Source: Hormiphora californensis
Taxonomy: Eukaryota > Ctenophora > Tentaculata > Cydippida > Pleurobrachiidae
NCBI GenBank assembly: GCA_020137815.1
Contig: CM035353.1
Span: 4,833,733 to 4,897,732 of the forward strand
Direction: 5' to 3'
Length of the DNA stretch: 64,000 nt
Shown here piece by piece: positions 22,035 through 34,697 of the stretch; positions within the stretch are counted from its first letter, which is position 1, and each line of letters starts with the position of its first letter. The notes below the pieces were generated by a model. That model did no database searches and was not told the DNA's origin. It worked only from the letters and a program-made list of their open reading frames with translations. The translations under genes were made by a program, and so were the position numbers.

Positions 22035-22420
22035 TCATACACAGTATATAATGTTTTGATCATTTCTCCTCCTTGGTCTTATTGAAAAGAAATGGGCTTG
22101 AAGAAGCTTGGCCCTAAGTGCTGGAGGTAACTCATTGCATGCAATGAAGACCGGGTACAGTGACTTGGAGCTTGAGTTGGTGTACTCAACCCCATCAGTG
22201 TTTATGACTAGCGTGATGACGGGTATTACGCTGCTGGTGAACGGTGGAGCAAAGCTCTCAGTCATAATCTCTTGATACCGTTGTCCCTATATGCTGCTGT
22301 TGGTGTGCTCCACCACGTCCGTGTTGATGACTGACGTCATTGATGTAATTCACTTCGTCAGTACATGTATCACATGTATCATCCTGATTGTAAAGGGTGG
22401 ATCACAGCTTTCGGTCATTA
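22035..22420 (-). pseudogene. CACTA/EnSpm-like transposase-associated fragment, two copies
   Basis: The frame ending at 22035 contains TLVINTDGVEYTNSSSKSLY followed by PVFIACNELPPALR. This corresponds to the NTDGV-x-SSK-x-WPV-x-NELP motif of animal CACTA/EnSpm-type transposon proteins, from memory of the family. A second, more degraded tandem copy lies at about 22290-22420 with VINTDVVEHTN preserved. Both are short, with no catalytic domain. Non-coding text downstream (22430-22555) recurs at 23805-24035, so the block was duplicated more than once. Confidence 0.6.
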
Positions 22421-22899
22421 TCACTTTATACCGTTGTGAGCTGTGTGTGATCCAGTGTCCCTATTGGTGGTATACGCTAGAGCATTTGTTAAACTTAATT
22501 TGTAAAATAATACCAATTATTAAAAGCTTTGTTATAAGAGCGAAAGAGAGTTAACCATGGGGCCGGTGGGGCCAGGCTTATCCAGGCGGCCGGTTGCTGG
22601 GGCTACGGTATAAACTTCTGTCAATTTTTTATTAATCTATATCATGAATCCTTATTGATATTTTCTTAGCTAACTGAGGCATTTCCGAACATTTTGGCAT
22701 TATTTGGAAATGAGTAATTCCGCGGTCTCAAAACTCAACTCTTCCGAAATAAGCTTGTACAGCACCTAGTAGCTTCGTTACGTACCCGTAGGTATATATT
22801 TAGTTCTTCGGCCACCATCGTGATCTGGGTTAGTGAGGCGTTTGGTTACTGTTTCTAGCAGAACGTCTGCGTCTCCCCCCATCATCTTGGTCCATTCCT

Positions 22900-23751
22900 C
22901 GCAATCCAAATTTCATTGTCCAGATTGGTGCTCTCCTGTTCCATACCAAGGGACAAAAATTGGGACTTGAGAGTTGTGGTAACGTTAGTGTGGTAACGTA
23001 AGGACGGAGCCAATGGTTTCACAGATGGCGTCAGAGGAAGAGGAAGACACCTTCTTCCTTATCACCTCCTCCGCAGCGCACACAGAAGGAAATGATACCA
23101 ACAGTAGATCTGAGAAGGCCACTAAGGTAACCTCCTCGGGTCGAGATGTGAGTTGCGCCAGACTGATGAGGGCGTCTTCTATCTCCTCTCTGTTTGAATT
23201 TCGCCTCCCTGGGTGAATCTTTCAGGCGAACTCGAGAGCTCTGGTCACTACAGCAGCACTCTTGACGAGCTTGATGTGGGGAGTTTTCTTCAAGTGGCCG
23301 TGTTCAAACTTGAAGAAGGACTCCCCGATCTTCACCATCTCATCAAGTACCTTGCTGTACTCCGCCAGCTGACTGTCCCTGGAGTCACGGGTTCCAGACC
23401 GTTTGGCAGGGTAGTCGCCTTCAAAGTCCTCAGCTGGGTATTTCATCATCTCGTGGAGGGTTTTGAAAGTTCTTAGCCATATGAATCCTAACCTCTTTAC
23501 CAAAACGAAAATTTCCCAAGTTTAGACTTTCCATCTGCCATTTTCTGTTTGTGAACAGCCTTCTTCTCCAGCTTTGACCTAAAATTCTTGCTGACATGTC
23601 CAATACAGTCGACCTTGATCACCACATTACAGGAGTAACTGGGATCATCATGTTTTTCCACCCAATCCTTCCTTTCCTCCGACCGTGCATTAATCAGAGC
23701 CTCAGCCACCCTCTCCACTGCCTTCTCTGCTATTATGATGTCCAGGTTCAC
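22900..23751 (-). CDS. Unknown multi-exon gene fragment
   Basis: Minus-strand blocks with good composition. The first (23751-23500) begins MNLDIIIAEKAVERVAEALI, is Lys/Glu-rich and includes SCNVVIKVDCIGHVSKNFRS. The second (about 23475-23222) includes TFKTLHEMMKYPAEDFEGDY and QLAEYSKVLDEMVKIGESFF. The third (about 23190-23015) includes EEIEDALISLAQLTSRPEEV. The join between the first two needs a very short intron (about 29 bp) or a frameshift near 23500. No domain is recognised. The end of block 1 is echoed at 21270-21300. This may be a decayed domesticated transposon gene. Confidence 0.45.
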
Positions 23752-23804
23752 CCTTCCATACCAACGGACAAAAATCGGGAATCGTCGTACCTTTCAAGGA
23801 CTTT

Positions 23805-24393
23805 CGGTCATTGTCTATTTATACTGTTGTGAGTTGTTAATTATTGTTGAATTGGTGGTATACGCTCGAGCACGTCCATTCGCCCCCCCCCCTTTCATTA
23901 AATATACGTTTTCAATTTGTTACTTTATTTATGAAATCCATATTAAATTCTGCATGCAAGGAAAATTACCAGTAATGTTAATAATTGGTTTTACAAGCTT
24001 TGTTATAAGAGCGAAAGAGAGTAAACCAAACTATTAAGAAGCAAAGCACGTCCTTCTGATGATGATTATTATTAACCCATTAATTACTAGCTCTATCCAC
24101 CTCATTTTGGAGACTTATTTAGTCCAGTTTAATGCTCTTACCACTGATAAGAGCTTGTTTTGTTAATTCCTATCTATTCCAATAAACAATGGCAAGTTTT
24201 GATTTGGCTGTGATAGTTTTTGTCGCGTCCTGATCAGCTTTATACATTGGCAGCAATCGGTTGTTTGTGTTGAGATTGTGTAGTAGCCCAACAATCATGA
24301 TTATTACAATGTTATCATACGCCCAGATTTACGCCTAGTTTCTGGCGGGCTCCATAGTGCGTCACTACATTACGACATTATGGTGAATCCCTA
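23805..24393. other. Diverged duplicate, non-coding
   Basis: 23805-24035 repeats text from 22415-22555 (ggtggtatacgct, gctttgttataagagcgaaa). From 24036 to 24350 nothing is recognised. 24351-24383 is the left member of a direct repeat flanking the next foldback. Confidence 0.5.
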
Positions 24394-26452
24394 CTTACAT
24401 ACCAACAACCTCCATACCAACATCCCCCATACCACATAGGTATGGAGGGTGTTGGTATGGAAGCGTTTTGTGAGGTTCAGTGACCTCCATACCAACTCAT
24501 AGAATATATTTAGAGAGTTGGTATGGAGGGTATTAAAGTCTCTATAACGCTTCCATACCAACTCGATGCAGCCATACCGACTTGTGAAAATCCTTGATAT
24601 CTGGGTGTATGGTGCTGCCAATTAGAGCTGTCCCGATGTACGATTCAATTACACGATTCATATCACGATACGGAATTCAAGTGGCTTAGCTTTGGGTGGG
24701 GTGTGCCTTTCACGTACTGTGTGTGTTTAGTTTAATGCAATACAAACATAAGATATTACAGGAACTATGTCTTGACTTTACTACAACGGACGACGCGATA
24801 ATCCTCTATACATCCACCCATACATCCACCCACTGGCCACTATTATAGCCATTCAGATCTCCCCGACTGTCCTCGAGTCATCAGAAATGTGCTCCTCAAC
24901 CTCTCTCTTCTAATCTTCCCGATTCCCACTTCTTCCAAAATCCCTCCACGTCGGAGACACTTCAAGATCCGGCACGATACCCAGGACAGCAATGCCTCTC
25001 GCATCTGACTCTGTGTTCGGTACCAATAAGGATTAAGGGTACCTGCACTGGGTATCGTGTATGTCGGTTGGAGTAAGACTGAGTTACTGGGGTCTCCCAT
25101 ATATTTTCCATCAAGGCTAGCATGAAAATACTATCAGAATTATAGACCAAGATGATGGGGAGAACTCAGTATCCCAGGTTCCTAAGACGTCTTTAACAAA
25201 CACACAAACGTAAGATATTACTGTGGTCTGTGTCTTGCCCTCTCCCAACGGCCAACAACTTAAATTAAACCTCCCCTTGCAGCTTGCTCCATCTTTCCTG
25301 GTCTTGGTGTCCCTGTAATAGGTGTCTATACCGTGTTACCCAGCCACTGAAAACTATGGTGCTCCTATTATAATAGTGGCCTACATGTACTGTTGGTGAC
25401 ATGGACACATGTGCAAGATCGAAGTCAATTTGTGGAAATATATTACCACCATACCATCACGAGTACCAACACCCTCATACTGCACTCAACTCAACCTTAT
25501 ATATAAGGTCTAAACCCTAAACCCATCGGCCCTCCTAAACCTCCATCTAGACCACATAAACATCACCCCTCAAATCTGAACAGAAATAAATCACGTACAT
25601 ACTCATACACCGTCTTCGTACTAACAACTCTTTGACCCTGAATCCTCACTCAGTTTGGTCTGTATGGCTGGTTTCAGGTTTGCTTACTTGCTTTTTATTA
25701 TGCAAGTATGTAGTTATGTACATACTATATCTTGGTGATTTACTTCTGTTCAGATTTGATGGGTGATGTTTAGGATGGGTTTAGGTAGTTTAGATGGAGG
25801 TTTCGGAGGGGTTTGGGGTTTAGAGTTTAGACCCTAAAGGGTTGGGTTGAGTGTGGCATGAGGGTGTTGGTACTACCAACTTCTCTTGTGATAGAGGTAG
25901 TGACAAGATGCAATACGTATTACAACACGTATTCCACTAGGCTGAACCGCCGATAGAAAAACCTGGCATAAAAGGTTACTTGCACAGTGCACCAGCTGTA
26001 TCGGTAAGAGCTACATCGGAGCCACATTCCTAGGCCACTTTAATAGGAATTGTTGGCTGTTGGTTGAGGGTAAGACACAGACCACAGTGATATCTTACGT
26101 TTGTATTGCATTAAACTAAACACACACAGTACGTGAAAGGCACACCTCACCCAAAGCTAAGGCACTTGAATTCCGTATCGTGATATATGAATCGTGTAAG
26201 TGAATCGTACATCGGGCCAGCTCTAATTGACAGTGCCATACACCCAGATATCAAGGATTTTCACAAGTTGGTATGGCTGCATCGAGTTGGTATGGAAGCG
26301 TTATAGAGACTAATACCCTCCATACCAACTCTCTAAATATAATCTATGAGTTGGTATGGAGGTCACTGAACCTCATAAAACGCTTCCATACCAACACCCT
26401 CCATACCTATGTGGTATGGGGGATGTTGGTATGGAGGTTGTTGGTATGTAAG
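24394..26452. mobile_element. 2.1-kb foldback with ttggtatgga subrepeats
   Basis: Termini cttacataccaacaacctcc and complement are followed by arms of several hundred bp rich in ggtatgga / tccatacc, at least eight copies per arm. Further in, blocks 24680-24790 and 25205-25263 both pair with 26041-26110. Blocks 25455-25560 and 25740-25880 also pair. The left arm therefore contains a tandem duplication of about 460 bp with asymmetric sequence (24800-25200). An imperfect 33-bp direct repeat (24351-24383, 26461-26493) lies just outside both ends. No transposase was found. Confidence 0.85.
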
Positions 26453-26493
26453 TGTGGAACCCATTATGGTGTGTCACCACATTGCGACATTAT

Positions 26494-28573
26494 GTTTCAC
26501 ATTAGATAGCGGTTGTAGGAACTCCTTTCAGTAGAAAGTTATCTTCTTCCAGGATCATTATTTATTAAATATTTAATGTTCGTGTCCGCTTGAACCTGAA
26601 TCAAGGTGGGTTTAATGTGGCCACTTGCTATGAGATGGTACCCCGCCCGGACCCCAAATATACACTTTATTACGATTCACGTCCGTATTATAATAACATG
26701 ATGGCTTTAGCTGGTATCTGGTCATCTTCATAGCTGTCGTTAATGAATTCTATCACTTCCGGTCATTTCATCATCTGTAGAATGACATGGCGACTCACTA
26801 GAATGTTCAAATTTCGACACAAAGTGATCATTACCATCCCCCACATGTCAATATTTTCAAATTAATTTTTAACATCTGGATATTTCACTTTGTTTTTTAT
26901 TATTTTTAAGTCCGCAGACTGTCGAGGGCATAAGCTGCAGGCCGTGGCCGATCTAAGGACGCATCCTGTTACCAAATTAGGCCGTTCAGGGGTTATTGCT
27001 CCATTTTTTAAGTGTGTACACTACCACATACTGGGGATCCTCCTCACTATAGACTTCCTTCAAACCTATAACATTATAATCAATAATTTTTTCCCTGCCC
27101 GGGTGGATGCCCGAAGGGCATCCACCCGGATGATCGTTTTAGCACGTGTGCTAAAAAGATCATAAAGGGTTTAGAAATCTCGGATTTGAAATAGTAACTC
27201 GAGCGTGGTCAAAATCGCGTGTGTCACGGTAGCAGCCTGACAAACGCGATGCTGACAATTTTGAAAAGTTCGTCCGCAAAGTTATTTCACTACGGATTGT
27301 GGTGGCGCGCGCTCAAAATTTGCTGCGTGCGGCGCTCTCAATGCAGCGTTGTTGGTCTCACACCTCGCGCGTTACAGCATAGCGCCGCTACTAGCGCTCG
27401 AATGGATTTAACTTCTTAATCAATCTGATCGAAACTAAAAGCTCAGCTCGTTAGTATGGTGACTGACGGAACGTGAGAAGTTCCCATGCATAGCTTAGTG
27501 TCACATAACATTGTAATTAGGCGTTGGCGTCGCGACGATCAGATCACATTGCACGGTATCATCTAGTGTGGGCGGGGCTCAGAGATCTCATCGCAGATCG
27601 CTTATCAGTGAATGTGATCGGTTTGAGTATTCGTTGGCAGGGAAACACAGCATTATGAAACATAATGCAATAATAATTCTTGTTAACATCCATTACTTTA
27701 TTAAAAATATACATATTTCATCTAATCCACAGATCATTGATCCAGTTTGGGGTTTTCACCTTTTACATCGGGTACATCAGTTACATCATCTTCCTGATAA
27801 TATGTAACATATTCTACATAATCAATGGTCATAACTGTTATGCCTGACAAACGAACGTCTGATTTAAAGCTGATATAAAAGACTGATATTAGGGTCCAGT
27901 TACAAAATTGGAACCTGATATCAGTGTCAGGTTCTTTTTAGAGTTGCGTGCAACATGGTTCACCAGGTGTGTCCCAGCTGTCCAGTGTACTCATGTCAGA
28001 TTCCAATTTTATAACTAGAGCATAATCTAGTACAAAGTGAAACAAGCGGTTTCAGAGAACTAAAATTGTTTCAATACAAATTAATGCATATATCATCATA
28101 ATCTACTCTTACCTCGTCAGATTCTAGTATCTGTATTAATACCTCTTCTGGTATTAAGCATTTAACAGGAATGACCTTTTTACCCTTCTTTGTCAGACAT
28201 GATATTAAATGTATTTATATATGGGAGGGGTATGGGATGTTGCATGTATACGGGTTGGTACAGTGGGTCAGAGGGGTGCTCGTCCCTAAAGGGAAGAGTG
28301 GGGATTCAGGTCAATGGACATTCTAGTTTTAATAAAACTCATTTCTGAACATCATTTCGTTGTTTATTGACAAAGATAAACAAAAAGATTAAAACAACTT
28401 TTCACTTACCCCTGGCTTTTAACATGATGCTGGTTTGGAGTGTTTGATCATACTATATTACGTCATTTTGACTAATTTTAAGGCTTTTGGGGGGGGGGGC
28501 AAGGCCAAAGAAAAAAAGCCCGTTGAGTTGAGCAGTTTAGTTGGTAGAATGACAGTTCCATGGATCTCCAGTT
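26494..28573. other. Non-coding, with small hairpins
   Basis: No gene is supported. Two adjacent hairpins lie at 27100-27128 (13-bp perfect stem, 3-nt loop) and 27132-27161 (stem gatc-ttttagcac). A third lies near 27912-27935 (cctgatatcagtgtcagg). 28492-28520 starts with 11 G then caaggccaaag, resembling the G-run end at 48504. A possible acceptor at 26911 precedes an open frame of unknown meaning. Confidence 0.45.
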
Positions 28574-28783
28574 ATATTATCCAGTGATATATTATCCAGT
28601 GATATATTATCCAGTGATATATTATCCAGTGATATATTATCCAGTGATATATTATCCAGTGATATATTATCCAGTGATATATTATCCAGTGATATATTAT
28701 CCAGTGATATATTATCCAGTGATATATTATCCAGTGATATATTATCCAGTGATATATTATCCAGTGATATATTATCCACTATC
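28574..28783. repeat. Perfect 15-bp minisatellite
   Basis: Fourteen tandem copies of atattatccagtgat with no visible substitutions. Because 15 is divisible by three, several frames stay open on both strands (Tyr-Tyr-Pro-Val-Ile on plus, Ser-Leu-Asp-Asn-Ile on minus). The array is the cause of these frames. Homogeneity suggests recent expansion. Confidence 0.95.
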
Positions 28784-29226
28784 CTGGCGTTGAATCAACA
28801 TTGTTGATGGGCCCACTGATGATGTATCTTACATTATCTTAGACTAGTTATATAATAGTACAATTATTATTATTGTTATTAAATCTGTTTACAATAACTT
28901 GACACTGTCAATATTGTCCTCCTATTTGCGAGGAAAATGGAACTCTCTAGTATAATAGTACAAGTAAAACAAGGAAGTTTTAGTTCAACAGTTTCATCTT
29001 ACCCTCGAAACGAAATCCTCCACTCTGTTGATCAGTGATTTTAAATATTCCTGATGGGAACCCCTTGGAACGTTCTTTAGTGAGTATATAATAGTACTCG
29101 TATTTTCCAGTACGTGTGTTCTTCTTTCAATGCACGTCCCTTCGTTTTGAGTTGTGTTTTTAGCGGAATGAAGCGAATGATATTGCTACTGATCTTGTTG
29201 TTGACATCACCCTCTCCTCCATCCTC
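28784..29226. other. No recognised feature
   Basis: AT-rich non-coding DNA up to the target duplication of the next foldback. Confidence 0.4.
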
Positions 29227-29231
29227 ATTTA

Positions 29232-30646
29232 CAGGGTCTATTCCTAAGGTCGCCCCGAACCCCCCTTTTACTCTCTAAAATATTCCGCACTTTGACCAAC
29301 ATGCAAACAAATGCTTGTCGTGTGTCCTTTTCTCATCGTATCAAGTTCTAATAAACACCATCTTTTAGAAAATTTAATTCCGAGTTTGCTGGTGAAAACT
29401 AGGTTTAATTTGGAAAACAACAAGCAAAATGACAGCAAAAACCGCGTACGACTACCAAAATCAGTCACGTTACCCAAGCATTTTGTTTTGATTGTAGCTC
29501 AGGAACTAAAACCGATCTCAAAAATCGGCCACATGTCCCACCTAGAACTTTGTCTCATCTTTCCCGTGGTACCGGAGTTGTACAGATTGGGTCAATACCC
29601 ATGATTTCTATAAAGAAAAACAACGAAAAAAGCAATTTTGCTTCAAAATCACACTGCTCTCTCCTCGAAATTAAGGTCGCCCCAAACGTTATTGCCTATG
29701 TATCTCTCCCACTCACTAGTTAACACCACAATCTCACCAATCTGGTTTGGCTCTCGAGATGGGAGAGAATGTGAGAACAACGTAGCGAGGGAGAGAGATA
29801 CATACCAAAATACAAAATAAGGTCGCCCCAGTACTATATTCGTATGTATCTCTCTCTCCCCCACTGTCGAGATGAGTGAGAATATGACAACAACGTAGCG
29901 AGGGAGAGAGATACATACCAAAATACAAAATAAGGTCGCCCAAGTAGTATGTTCTTATGTATCTCTCTCTCCCCCACGACTTAACACCATGTTCTCACCG
30001 TGTGTAAAGTTGCAGATCTCAGCAGGAGGGGGGAGGTTTGGTTGTGTGGTTCTGCAGAGCTCGAACAGAATATGAAATTAGTATAAATCCACTAAACCCG
30101 ACTAATTTTGATACGCTGAATCACATGAGCAACTTTTCCAAGCCCTCAGAGGTGGGGAAATTGCCCTAATTGAGCATAATTGGATATTATATGGGCATAA
30201 CTGAGCTATACATGTAGTTTGTTAAATTTCTCTATTTCATTTATTGATGCAATCCTACTATTTACCCCGACAGAAATCCTACAAGACCTTCTAGACACCC
30301 ATGATTTCAGACTGAAAGAGACCCTGCTAAACAGCCTGAGAGGGATATATAGCACGACCTAACGGGTTGTCTTGCAAGATTTGGGGGGGGGCATTTCGCA
30401 GGGGGAGGGTTGCTTTCTGAGGGGTATATAGTAGGAAGAACTAACTTCGGCGTCGTCCTCAGCGAGCAGTGAGAGAGAGAGCGAGAAGAGAGGAGGAGAG
30501 AGAGCAGAGAAGAAGAGAGAGGAGAGAGAGAGAGAGATAGAGAAAGAGGAGAGAGTAGGAGAGAGAGAGAGAGAGGAGCGAGAGATAGAGAGAGCTCTCT
30601 ATCGCTCTATCTCTCTCTCTCTTCTTCTCTCTCTCTCTTCTTCTCC

Positions 30647-30689
<43 letters not shown>

Positions 30690-30846
30690 CCCTACAAGCT
30701 TGTGGGACACTATGAATGTTTTTGCGTGTTTATTTGTGTGTGATTTGTGTGTCCCTCGCATGGGGCTGGACTAACAAACTCTAAATTTTTTGTGTTCGAT
30801 TCTTATGATTGTTTGATGAGTCCAAATTTATATTTTCAAGCCAAAG

Positions 30847-30929
<83 letters not shown>

Positions 30930-31157
30930 CACACACTCACCATTTTAGGAGGGGTGGGTGGGGGCAAAGACCAATTTTCAGACCTCTAGAACGAAATTCT
31001 TTTTCATTGAAATGAACATTTCCATTCATTTCAAAAAAGATTCGGTGAGAATCAAATGACATGACTAACTTTTAGAAACATGACACTGTGTCTCTTGTGG
31101 TCGTCCAATTTAGCTGATCTTGGTTGGAAAGATAATCGATAGCGCCAAAAAGAGAGA

Positions 31158-31218
<61 letters not shown>

Positions 31219-32429
31219 CAGTTAGTTATCCTACTATAGACCCCTCAGAAAGCAGACCCTGCAAAATGCCCCCCAAATCTTGCAAGACAACCCGTCGGTT
31301 AGGTCGTGCTATATATCCCTCTCAGGCTGTTTAGCAGGGTCTCTTTCAGTCTGAAATCATGGGTGTCTAGAAGGTCTTGTAGGATTTCTGTCGGGGTAAA
31401 TAGTAGGATTGCATCAATAAATGAAATAGAGAAATTTAACAAACTACATGTATAGCTCAGTTATGCCCATATAATATCCAATTATGCTCAATTAGGGCAA
31501 TTTCCCCACCTCTGAGGGCTTGGAAAAGTTGCTCATGTGATTCAGCGTATCAAAATTAGTCGGGTTTAGTGGATTTATACTAATTTCATATTCTGTTCGA
31601 GCTCTGCAGAACCACACAACCAAACCTCCCCCCTCCTGCTGAGATCTGCAACTTTACACACGGTGAGAACATGGTGTTAAGTCGTGGGGGAGAGAGAGAT
31701 ACATAAGAACATACTACTTGGGCGACCTTATTTTGTATTTTGGTATGTATCTCTCTCCCTCGCTACGTTGTTGTCATATTCTCACTCATCTCGACAGTGG
31801 GGGAGAGAGAGATACATACGAATATAGTACTGGGGCGACCTTATTTTGTATTTTGGTATGTATCTCTCTCCCTCGCTACGTTGTTCTCACATTCTCTCCT
31901 ATCTCGAGAGCCAAACCAGATTGGTGAGATTGTGGTGTTAACTAGTGAGTGGGAGAGATACATAGGCAATAACGTTTGGGGCGACCTTAATTTCGAGGAG
32001 AGAGCAGTGTGATTTTGAAGCAAAATTGCTTTTTTCGTTGTTTTTCTTTATAGAAATCATGGGTATTAACCCAATCTGTACAACTCCGGTACCACGGGAA
32101 AGATGAGACAAAGTTCTAGGTGGGACATGTGGCCGATTTTTGAGATCGGTTTTAGTTCCTGAGCTACAATCAAAACAAAATGCTTGGGTAACGTGACTGA
32201 TTTTGGTAGTCGTACGCGGTTTTTGCTGTCATTTTGCTTGTTGTTTTCCAAATTAAACCTAGTTTTCACCAGCAAACTCGGAATTAAATTTTCTAAAAGA
32301 TGGTGTTTATTAGAACTTGATACGATGAGAAAAGGACACACGACAAGCATTTGTTTGCATGTTGGTCAAAGGGCGGAATATTTTAGAGAGTAAAAGGGGG
32401 GTTCGGGGCGACCTTAGGAATAGACCCTG
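29232..32429. mobile_element. 3.2-kb foldback with 1.2-kb near-identical arms
   Basis: Arms 29232-30449 and 31219-32429 are inverted copies with only a few differences. Termini read cagggtctattcctaaggtc and complement. The 5-bp sequence attta flanks both ends (29227-29231, 32430-32434). Each arm carries four diverged modules starting aaggtcgccc and containing tatgtatctctctc. The centre (30450-31218) is asymmetric and dominated by GA/CT microsatellite around two unique stretches (30690-30845, 30935-31150). The mirrored open frames in the arms look like chance. No transposase is present. Confidence 0.9.
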
Positions 32430-32455
32430 ATTTAGAGTAGTCCGATGGTGGTTAT

Positions 32456-32671
32456 ATATCTCTTTCTCTCTCTCTCGCTGCTAGAGTAGAGAGAGAGAGC
32501 GAGGAGGTAGAGAGAGATAGAGGAGAGAGCGAGAGAGAGAGAGAGAAGAGAGAGAGAAGAGCAGAGAGATGAGAGAAGAGAGAGTATTCTCTCATTCCAT
32601 CTTCTCTATCTCCTCTCTCCCTCTCCCTCCCTCTCTCTCTCTCTCTCTCTCTCTTCTCTCCTCTCTCTCTC

Positions 32672-32745
<74 letters not shown>

Positions 32746-32752
32746 CTTTCAG
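32456..32752. repeat. GA/CT inverted microsatellite
   Basis: A GA-rich part (32480-32590) is followed by a CT-rich part (32595-32752), so the two can fold on each other. Open frames on both strands are artefacts. Confidence 0.85.
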
Positions 32753-33154
32753 GGGCAGTGAAATTGTCAAATGTGGCATGTTCAACACATGGACATGCCC
32801 AGTGTAGACCCGACAACTCGGCCTCTCTACTTGTACGGAGGGCGCGGTGTATTCTCTCTGTTGAAAGGGGAACGTGCGCGCGCTCATTTGCGGCAAAAGT
32901 TGTCCGTAAGATTCTCTCCGCCCCGTTTCCTTCCGCTTCCCACCCCCTTTCTCTCGATCCTTCATTCCTTCTTATGTTTTGTTCCTCAACTCTTGCTCGT
33001 TTTGAATAAGATTTAGTTTTTATCTAGTGGTAGACTATAGTAGACTGTAGTCTTAATTAGAGAATTGACCTGACATTGTGCTCGTTTTGAAACGCTTTTT
33101 AAATGGGTTTCCATTCTTATGTCGGGTGTACTAATTTAAATCATAAATTTTAAT
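32753..33154. other. No recognised feature
   Basis: Moderately GC-rich at first, AT-rich later. The overlapping frames at 32771-33016 show no recognisable protein. Confidence 0.35.
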
Positions 33155-34697
33155 GGCCAAGTCCATGTGTTGTAGATCCGGAGTGGAAATTTTATCTGCC
33201 CCTTCAATATTTCCCCCACAAATGCAAGTAACTCACGAACAGCAACATTTGTAATATTGTGTTTGTATCCAGGTGTTAGTGGCTTTTTTGTTTTTTTGAG
33301 TTCCATTGTGAACTTACCGGTATTGTTACCCGGTAATAGTCAATATCCACCTCGGTCTCGTTATCGGGGCAATATTCATAATGATATGTCGTTAAAGGGA
33401 TTTCCATGTCACTATGGTCGATTCCGGGTCTATTCCGGTCAGCCATTATAGTATATATATATTATACCAAAACTAATTGAAATTAGTGTGCCAGAAAGGT
33501 GTTAGTATCTTGAAGTATAGATCCCATTTCCTAATCTAATGGATCAACTCTGACCTTTTTTTTGGATAATTGCAATAGCTACCGGAATTTATTTAAAACT
33601 AATTGCTACATTAAGTTATAGATTATATTAATTATATTTGTTGAGCTACAGAATCGAGTAGATGTTATGAGACGCATATCTCGAAGGAATCTTTCGTTTA
33701 CGAAAAGTTTGGAGAATATTTCGTTTGTGTTTGTTAAACTTGTTGGAGAGGTAACAGTAGAAGTTTCCGTAAGCTGGCCGATAGACAGCATCCAGAGAGA
33801 AGCATTAGAGGTAGTGAGGGTGCAGTTTTAGCCGCAAGATAATGGGCAACGGGGTTGGAATCCATCCGGAGTAGTTGATGTTATGAAGGGTTTAGTGTGG
33901 TCGATGTCTCAGGTCACAGATTGTAACATGTAGATCCAGTAACATTTGTAATCTTGTGTTTTGAGTCCAGGTGTTAGTATCAACGTCGTGAAGGCGGTTA
34001 GGAAGTTGTTTCTTATTTTGGAAAAAACTAATGTCTTCTAAAGTCCAAGAACGCCCTAACAGGTGTTTGGCTAACGTTTTCAGTGGGAGGAGGCGGTTTT
34101 CCGCTTCTCCTCTGGCGTCCATCATCTCTACCTATTTGGTTAAAAATTGTTTGGTTTATTTTTGCGTAGGGGTGGAGGCCCTACGAAGAATGACCTTATT
34201 CGTTCTCACCAGTTGCTGCTTTCCCCCATTTGCGGGACAACATAGACTTCCGATTAAATTCCTTCACTGAATTCGTCAGCCTTTCATTTGATTTTTGATC
34301 TAAAATTTAAAAAGATCCATTAGATTAAGTGTCCGTAAGCCGCTCGGGGGGGGGGGGGGGGGGGGGTAAGTGATAGCTTACCCCAATCAAACTTTCTTTC
34401 GACTTCTGCATAAGGAAGGACTCAAACTTTTCCAGAGTCGAAATTTTATCTGTCCCTTCAATGTGTTCCCCCACAAGTGCAAGTAACTCACGAACAGCAA
34501 CATTTGTGTTTGGAGTCCAGGTGCAGTCCAGGTGTTAGTATCTTGGAGTATTATAGATCCCATTTCCTAATCTAATGGGTCAACTCTGACTCTTTTTTAT
34601 TGGATAATTGCAATAGCTACCGGAATTTATATAAAACTAATTGCTACATTAAGTTATAGATTATATTAATTATATTTGTTAAGCTACAGAATCGAGT
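33155..34697. repeat. Duplicated non-coding block
   Basis: 33170-33660 (minus a 216-bp insert) recurs at 34433-34697. Shared words include caagtaactcacgaacagca, ggtgttagtatctt and gataattgcaatagctaccg. A third short echo lies at 33935-33985. A run of 21 G at 34346-34366 precedes the second copy, followed by a small taagtgatagctta hairpin. A minus-strand frame at 33892-34125 (RSWTLEDISFFQNKKQ) may be an exon but is unsupported. Confidence 0.75.
33281..33496. mobile_element. 216-bp insertion with 10-bp direct repeats
   Basis: Compared with the second copy, the first copy of the block carries extra DNA bounded by aggtgttagt at 33271-33280 and 33497-33506. No clear inverted termini or A-tail are seen, so the class is unknown. 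The empty site in the second copy supports insertion. Confidence 0.7.

Noticed and set aside
28537-28793. Repeat proteins on both strands
   Set aside because: A 15-bp perfect array keeps frames open automatically; no other coding evidence.
29311-32393. Mirrored conserved proteins in the foldback arms
   Set aside because: Their similarity follows from DNA-level inversion, and composition is not protein-like.
16741-32434. Large palindromes as assembly artefacts
   Set aside because: Several have flanking target duplications, and one has an empty-site comparison, which artefacts would not produce. Long reads should still confirm them.
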